Of a DNA stretch of 64,000 nt, positions 61,201 through 64,000 are shown piece by piece. Each line of letters begins with the position of its first letter. Position 1 is the stretch's first letter. The stretch comes from Watersipora subatra. Lineage: Eukaryota > Bryozoa > Gymnolaemata > Cheilostomatida > Watersiporidae. Made by a program: the position numbers and the translations under genes. Where the stretch lies: positions 40,254,302-40,318,301 of the forward strand of contig NC_088717.1 of the NCBI RefSeq assembly GCF_963576615.1, read 5' to 3'. The notes beneath the pieces are model-generated. The model ran no database searches. It worked only from the letters and a program-made list of their open reading frames with translations, and was not told the origin of the DNA.

Positions 61201-63708
61201 CCTGTTATGTTCGATGATACAGAAACGGATGAGAACATAGACTGGAAGTCTATATACCTCCGAGCGCATACAATAGAGCACCACTGGAGGTGTGGGGAGG
61301 TAAAACCTCCAAAGGTGAGTTTCCCTGTTTGCCCTCTGGTTGTTTGAAATACACAACTGTTGTCTAAAAATCATAGTATTTCAGTCTATTAAAAAGGCTC
61401 TTTTTTCTCCTTGCTGTTTAATTAGAGCTTGACGATTTCAAAAAATGACAAGATGATTTGATATTGCAAGATCAAAGCGCGATATATCACGAATCGTTCA
61501 TTTATAGAAGAATCGCGATATAATTATGTAATATGTTAATATTTGTTTGTAGATTTTAAAATTGAAAACTTTAAAAAATTAATTTCAAGAAGGCCTGTGT
61601 AAGTTGAAGGCCATGGAATAAGCTTATTATAAGACTAGAAGGCCTGTGTGTTTTAGTTCCAGTATCCCTCACTCTGAAAATTGTCAAGTGTGAGATAGAT
61701 TGCTATTGCACGGTTATAGCTTTTACGGTTGGCCGAATCTCTTTAAATGTTGGCGATTTTCGAATTGTCTACCTTCAAAATCGCCAGCAAACAATCAAAT
61801 CACCATATCACGAAGCGCTAGTATTAATGCAGTCATTGATTTGTTGGAGAAAAATGTTAAGCTGTTAGATGAGATCCACTCTAACAACTACTTCAAAGCT
61901 GCCATAAAATATCACGCAGTACTTCCTGCAGAGAGATAATTTTTTGGATTTGTCTTCTCTTCACCGATAATTTTGGTTCATTGCCATTGCACAGCCTACT
62001 TTGACTAAGTTTCATTGTTATAGATCCTGAGAGGACATGATGATCATGTGATAACCTGTTTAGAGTTTTCAGGCAACAGGATAGTCAGCGGATCAGATGA
62101 CAACACTCTCAAGGTTTGGGACGTGGAGACCGCTCAGGTGAGTCCTTAGTTTTACCACTGATTACCATAGCAGTTAATAAACAATTCTGGTCAAGTGAAA
62201 AGGTTGTTTGATTGAAACCACCTTTCCACTTGACAAACTTATTAGCAAGGTGTTAGCTAGTAAGTTTAAGTTAGTCCATATCAGTTCCTAAGTTGAGTGT
62301 AACTTGTCTGGTTGCTGACTCTAGTTTTTATCACTCTACGCAATATATACATATGTATTACTTTATTGATATTACTTTATTGACAATAATTTCATTTCAA
62401 ATAAGAAAAAATTTCAAGTCATGCCATACAACCATAATAAACCAAAATACAGTTAGCCACTAAAATCAAATAAACAGTTTGACAAAAAGTGTTTTAAATG
62501 CCATTCTCTGTTAAGAGAATGGGTATTAGGTGGAAGGTTGTTAAAGCAGCTAGTAATAATATTTTCAAAATAATTATTAGATATTGTATGCAGTTTGTTC
62601 ATATCACATAAGTTGAAATTAGTTGACCTGTGAAAAAGAAGATTTCTAAAAATACTATATTTCATTCTGAAGGTTGTCGTTGGTAAGGAGCATGCATGAT
62701 GTATAAACAGTAGCTATTACAAGCTGGTAGTTGTAGAGAGACATTCAGTGAATTGATTTCGTAGGAATATCAAGCAGTTATAGCATAGTTGATGTAGGGT
62801 TGGTAATAATACCGATGACAGGAGACAAGTAGTTGTCTTGCCTAGCAACAATAGAGGAGTTGTGTAACAGCAACAGCAGGTTAAAGGGATATCAACCTTG
62901 GGAGTTGTTTATCCATTCTCTGTTTCATTTTATTTTAACTGTTAAGCTTTAGATCAAATGTTTTATATCGGAGTAAAGATAAATTTGTTAAATTGAACAC
63001 AAGATAAACTCGTTTAAATTAAAATATTTTGTTCTTTCGATTGGCAAGTCTACCAACATTGATGTTGAACCTTACAAGAGCTCATGCAATGACCTTATTT
63101 ATTACTTCCTGCATCTCAATAAACTGTCAATGCTCGGCCACTGTCAGTCTAGTCATGATCAATACCACTGGCTATCTATTGGAGAGGGTCATAATATAGT
63201 GTGGGTCTGTTATCTATCATTTATTCCTGCAGTGCCTGCGCACTCTTGTTGGGCATACCGGGGGAGTCTGGTCATCACAGATGAGGGACAACATAGTAAT
63301 AAGTGGTTCAACTGACAGAACGTTGCGTGTTTGGGACACAGAAACAGGTGAATGTATGCATACACTGCATGGCCACACGTCGACAGTCCGATGCATGCAC
63401 CTCCATAAGAACATGTGAGCCTCTAATATCTTCCTCATCAGCTTCTCCCATGTGCACCTCAACTCTTATTAGTGCCCGGCTTTTGAAATGGAATGTTCTA
63501 GGAGTTTAGCTGCTGAACCAGTCAGACGCTACTATATCCTTGTTCATGTAGCATCTACTTATTGATAACAGCTTCATAATATTGTAGAGTGGTGTCCGGG
63601 TCTCGGGACGCTACATTACGTATGTGGGACATCAGCAATGGCGAGTGCGTACATGTGCTCATCGGGCACGTTGCGGCTGTACGCTGCGTGCAGTATGATG
63701 GAAAGAAG
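37047..63708 (+). CDS. FBXW7: FBXW7/Cdc4/archipelago, F-box and WD40 ubiquitin-ligase receptor (whole visible gene, 3'-incomplete)
   Basis: Exons: 37047-37189, 47220-47398, 49291-49482, 54775-54934, 56255-56415, 60017-60215, 60546-60681, 61124-61314, 62024-62137, 63233-63414, 63588-63708. All are GT-AG, and phases match across all ten joins (592 codons visible). FBXW7 is the substrate receptor of an SCF complex: the F-box binds SKP1 and the WD40 propeller binds phosphodegrons of targets such as cyclin E, Myc, Jun and Notch. Domain order: acidic and Ser-rich N-terminus, bipartite-NLS-like stretch, dimerisation helix, F-box, WD40. The three degron-binding arginines equivalent to human R465, R479 and R505 are present (codons 63389, 63604, 63682). 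The last four or so WD40 repeats lie beyond the window. C-terminal exons are certain; N-terminal ones rest on splice phase and composition. Confidence 0.93.
40734..41412. mobile_element. MITE-like DNA transposon, copy B
   Basis: Nearly base-for-base the same as 6500-7178, same length and orientation, with scattered substitutions (for example GCAGCCCC versus GCAGTCCC). It keeps CATAGTG at the right end, where copy A has CAGTG. The high similarity suggests recent movement. Confidence 0.85.
43218..43347. repeat. 26-bp tandem repeat, 5 copies
   Basis: Five identical units of ATAAACTGCATGGCTGTAAG plus CTATTT in an FBXW7 intron. Each unit has stop codons in most frames. Confidence 0.95.
45141..46038. 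mobile_element. TTAA-flanked element with about 145-bp inverted repeats (Kolobok/piggyBac-like MITE)
   Basis: Ends AGGTTGACATGCAACAAAAT and its inverted partner AGGTTGACTTGCAACAAAAT, similar inward for about 145 bp to GCTCAAAAATGAA. TTAA stands at 45137-45140 and 46039-46042. 898 bp. No transposase was found. TTAA targets are typical of piggyBac and Kolobok. Confidence 0.85.
47220..47398 (+). CDS. FBXW7: FBXW7 exon b
   Basis: Acceptor TTTACAG, donor TCTAG|GTATGC. Begins [16 protein letters not shown] in phase 0, continuing exon a, and ends [13 protein letters not shown] with two trailing bases. Ser-rich with a basic KRR patch. No homology by name; placed by phase. Confidence 0.65.
48075..48487 (+). 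mobile_element. SINE-like repeat, copy 5
   Basis: Head ACTAGTGGAATGCTCGGCGT, body with TTATAAACAGTGACG and AGCCTGGCACATTG, an A-box-like TAGCTCAATTGGTAAG, a weak B-box (GAGATCAAGTC), and a tail running into a TA-rich GTATATATA tract (48,465-48,520). Confidence 0.78.
48838..48893. repeat. (TA)n microsatellite
   Basis: Pure TA run. The overlapping open frames coding repeated Tyr-Ile on both strands are artefacts. Nearby, 48,465-48,520 has a small palindromic ATATATACAGTGTATATATA duplicated about 38 bp apart. Confidence 0.95.
49291..49482 (+). CDS. FBXW7: FBXW7 exon c: Ser/Thr-rich segment
   Basis: Acceptor ATTTCAG, donor AATC|GTGAGT. About one third Ser ([34 protein letters not shown]). One leading base completes Ser with exon b, and two trailing bases complete Ser with exon d. 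Low complexity, likely disordered. Confidence 0.7.
50153..50306 (-). mobile_element. SINE-like repeat, variant with a different tRNA-like part
   Basis: The minus strand reads GTAGACTAATGGATAAGCTC, a 7-bp anticodon-arm-like stem (CCTCCAGATGTGGAGG) and a B-box-like GAGATTAAATCC, then GCTATAGCTGAACAGACAAA and an ATTGAGATTTATATA tail like the main family. The upstream part is cut by the TTAA element beginning at 50311. Confidence 0.6.
50311..51102. mobile_element. TTAA-flanked fold-back element with about 280-bp arms
   Basis: Left arm (50311-50600) and right arm (about 50835-51102) are inverted copies, starting ACCATAACTGCCACGTACAA on both sides. TTAA flanks it at 50307-50310 and 51103-51106. 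The spacer of about 235 bp holds a smaller hairpin (ATGAGCTC ... GAGCTCAT, 50,660-50,720). No coding frame. Its ends differ from the element at 45141, so it is a second TTAA family. Confidence 0.85.
51202..51356. mobile_element. Two SINE-like heads facing each other
   Basis: The plus strand has AATGCTTGGCGTTGCACAGT at 51211, followed by AACAGCTTATTAACAG. The minus strand has ACTAGTTCAATGCCCTGCAT from about 51,350 inward. Each is a truncated copy of the family head; no tRNA-like part remains. Short GGTAATGTA repeats lie between them. Confidence 0.6.
51538..51920 (+). mobile_element. SINE-like repeat, copy 7
   Basis: Near-complete: head ACTAGCAGAATGCCCGGCGT, AGCCTGGCACATTGCCAATG, an A-box-like TGGCTGAATTGGTAAGG, GACTGGTGAATGGGAGGG, a B-box-like GAGATCGAAT, and a tail with ACAAACAGACCAACTTTGAG and AAATATATAA. 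Confidence 0.82.
52137..52720. repeat. 28-bp tandem repeat, about 21 copies
   Basis: Unit GTGTATAGTATAGAGTATAT plus AGTGCGAT, with two units shortened by 5-6 bp and GCGAT / GCGGT / GTGGT variants in runs. Blocks of variants recur (about 52,265-52,440 and 52,440-52,560), implying block duplication. FBXW7 intron. Confidence 0.95.
52721..54774. other. Rest of FBXW7 intron, no feature
   Basis: No exon that fits the flanking phases. A short AG...GT-bounded stretch near 53,131-53,163 contains a stop in the required frame. A small inverted repeat (AGACTACGAATA / TATTCGTAGTCT) sits at 53,803-53,844. Confidence 0.5.
54775..54934 (+). CDS. FBXW7: FBXW7 exon d: Ser-rich segment
   Basis: Acceptor TTGCAG, donor CACCTG|GTGAGC, ending in phase 0. 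Encodes [20 protein letters not shown] then [18 protein letters not shown] and [12 protein letters not shown]. It carries proline-directed TP and basic/Ser sites typical of regulated disordered regions (inference). Phase matches both neighbours. Confidence 0.7.
55499..55750. repeat. 21-bp tandem repeat, 12 copies
   Basis: Unit GTCACTGATCAGCCGCTGCC plus A, exact except one C-to-T in unit 7. Because 21 is a multiple of three the array stays open (VTDQPLP repeated), but no ATG precedes it and no splice sites bound it. It sits in an FBXW7 intron. A short (TA)n run lies at 55,171-55,200. Confidence 0.97.
56255..56415 (+). CDS. FBXW7: FBXW7 exon e: bipartite-NLS-like segment
   Basis: Acceptor ATTACAG, donor TCTAA|GTAAGC. 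Starts [20 protein letters not shown], with KRK and KRVR clusters about 12 residues apart, like the KRK...KKPCK stretch of vertebrate FBXW7. Ends [10 protein letters not shown]. Phase 0 start, two trailing bases. Confidence 0.85.
56819..57552. mobile_element. Mutator-like (MULE-type) element with about 260-bp inverted repeats
   Basis: Ends TAGCCTGTCTTGACAAACTG (left) and TAAGCCTGTCTTGACAAACTG (right, inverted). Arms match to about 57,080 and from 57,280. The direct repeat CTATTGGTC stands at 56810-56818 and 57553-57561. Long TIRs with a 9-bp target duplication are typical of Mutator elements. No transposase. A 27-bp repeat (about 3.5 copies, 57,138-57,232) lies in the spacer. Confidence 0.85.
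57857..59855. repeat. 46-bp tandem repeat split by an insertion
   Basis: Unit TCCATAGAGGTAATTAGCTC plus TGTATATATTCTAGTAGTATAATGTA. About 1.8 copies lie left of the insertion (57857-57938) and about 8 to its right (59474-59855). The left copies read GCTATG where most right copies read GCTCTG. Confidence 0.92.
57939..59471. mobile_element. TA-flanked 1.5-kb TIR element inside the 46-bp array
   Basis: Left end CCCTAGGTCACTTATATTTC, right end inverted CCCTAGGACACTTAAGTATT. TA borders at 57937-57938 and 59472-59473; removing the element and one TA restores the repeat unit. The flanks inside are rich in TTCGC / GCGAA words on both sides. A minus-strand open frame (58389-58700) encodes [20 protein letters not shown], then an acidic stretch. 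No DDE domain was recognised. Probably a non-autonomous Tc1/mariner- or pogo-superfamily element. Confidence 0.8.
60017..60215 (+). CDS. FBXW7: FBXW7 exon f: dimerisation domain, start of F-box linker
   Basis: Acceptor GTTTAG, donor AAGGAG|GTATAT, phase 0. Encodes [20 protein letters not shown], then [19 protein letters not shown] and [15 protein letters not shown], which is very close to the vertebrate FBXW7 D domain and the start of the F-box region. Confidence 0.95.
60546..60681 (+). CDS. FBXW7: FBXW7 exon g: F-box
   Basis: Acceptor GTTACAG, donor CTAG|GTTAAT. Encodes [20 protein letters not shown] then [18 protein letters not shown], the SKP1-binding F-box. The intron break after LLPKE is the same place as in vertebrate FBXW7. 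Confidence 0.96.
61124..61314 (+). CDS. FBXW7: FBXW7 exon h: linker between F-box and WD40
   Basis: Acceptor TTTGCAG, donor CAAAG|GTGAGT. The end ([20 protein letters not shown] then VKPPK) corresponds to the vertebrate WKSAYIRQH...NWRRGELKSPK segment. The first half ([18 protein letters not shown] and an acidic DDTETDENI) does not resemble the vertebrate basic KRRKV linker. Confidence 0.9.
61315..62023. other. FBXW7 intron, no feature
   Basis: AT-rich; an AAGGCCTGTGT word occurs twice (61,590 and 61,640). The short open frame at 61700-61939 has no matching splice phase and no homology that I recognise. Confidence 0.5.
62024..62137 (+). CDS. FBXW7: FBXW7 exon i: WD40 repeat 1
   Basis: Acceptor GTTATAG, donor CTCAG|GTGAGT, 38 codons, phase 0 both ends. 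Encodes [17 protein letters not shown] then [18 protein letters not shown], the first blade of the propeller, with the GH and WD signatures. Confidence 0.97.
62138..63232. other. FBXW7 intron, no feature
   Basis: AT-rich sequence without a recognised exon, repeat array or mobile element. Confidence 0.5.
63233..63414 (+). CDS. FBXW7: FBXW7 exon j: WD40 repeat 2 and start of 3
   Basis: Acceptor CCTGCAG, donor ACAT|GTGAGC. Encodes [36 protein letters not shown] and [17 protein letters not shown]. The Arg in TVRC (codon 63389) equals human R465. Confidence 0.97.
63588..63708 (+). CDS. FBXW7: FBXW7 exon k: end of WD40 repeat 3 and start of 4
   Basis: Acceptor TTGTAG, donor AAGAAG|GTTGGT. Encodes [19 protein letters not shown] and [20 protein letters not shown]. 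Arg codons 63604 and 63682 equal human R479 and R505, so the degron pocket is intact as far as visible. The next exon lies outside the window. Confidence 0.96.
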
Positions 63709-64000
63709 GTTGGTAGTCGCAGTGTTCTCTTTCTTGGATTATCAAATATCGGTGACCTTTACGGTTTTTCTGTATTTAATTGTTGTTTATGCTAAAATTC
63801 GCTGTCAATTTATGAATTGAATAAATTGTTGTACCTGTTTAGGATTATTTTAGTTGGTCCCGCAGTAGTCTTGAAAAGACTTGCTGGATGCTTGAAGAAG
63901 TCGAACCACTGCACCAAATTGATAACAGTATTTCTATTTTGTAACGTGTGTGACTTGTTTTATCTTCAGGTCTAACAAAGTGTTCTAGAAAGTTCCTCTT
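63709..64000. other. Start of next FBXW7 intron
   Basis: No further WD40 exon is visible before the window ends. Confidence 0.7.

Overview
The window looks like nuclear DNA of an invertebrate animal, probably a lophotrochozoan (mollusc, annelid or bryozoan grade); the phylum cannot be fixed from the sequence. The basis is two multi-exon genes with GT-AG introns, AT-rich introns packed with minisatellites and small DNA transposons, a Penelope-like element, a gypsy-type LTR retrotransposon, and a tRNA-containing SINE-like family. No bacterial features, rRNA genes, ordinary tRNA genes or CRISPR arrays were seen.

Gene 1 (about 2.2-15.4 kb, + strand) is a secretin/Methuselah-type seven-helix receptor. 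I assembled nine coding exons from splice sites with matching phases, giving 1,051 codons plus stop. The ectodomain of about 750 residues has four copies of a Cys-rich module (CP...C followed by Y-x-N-x-Y/F-C-x-x-C) and one somatomedin-B-like module. The last exon carries all seven membrane helices. Its introns hold an exon relic, a MITE, arrays of 32-, 46- and 68-bp units, a palindrome and a TIR element with 7-8 bp target duplications.

The middle (about 15.4-37 kb) contains no convincing gene, only an orphan exon-like segment near 33.2 kb. It holds SINE-like copies, two abutting perfect palindromes with (TA)n centres (18,067-18,938), a decayed Penelope-like element whose inverted ends carry hammerhead-like cores (18,940-20,997), a mariner relic, two TA-flanked pogo/Tigger-like elements, and a 4.9-kb gypsy element with a perfect 5-bp target duplication.

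Gene 2 (about 37.0-63.7 kb, + strand, running off the right edge) is FBXW7/Cdc4/archipelago, the substrate receptor of an SCF ubiquitin ligase. Eleven phase-compatible exons give a Ser-rich and acidic N-terminus, a bipartite-NLS-like exon, the dimerisation domain, the F-box and the first three and a half WD40 repeats, including the three phosphodegron-binding arginines. Its long introns hold further SINE-like copies, two TTAA-flanked inverted-repeat elements, a Mutator-like element with a 9-bp target duplication, and a TA-flanked element that splits a 46-bp tandem array.

The two genes show no functional link. Apart from them, the window's main interest is its repeat biology: fold-back structures, a ribozyme-bearing retroelement, a paralogous empty site, and a minisatellite that runs into a splice acceptor. 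Exon joins and element boundaries were worked out by eye and are inference until RNA evidence is available.
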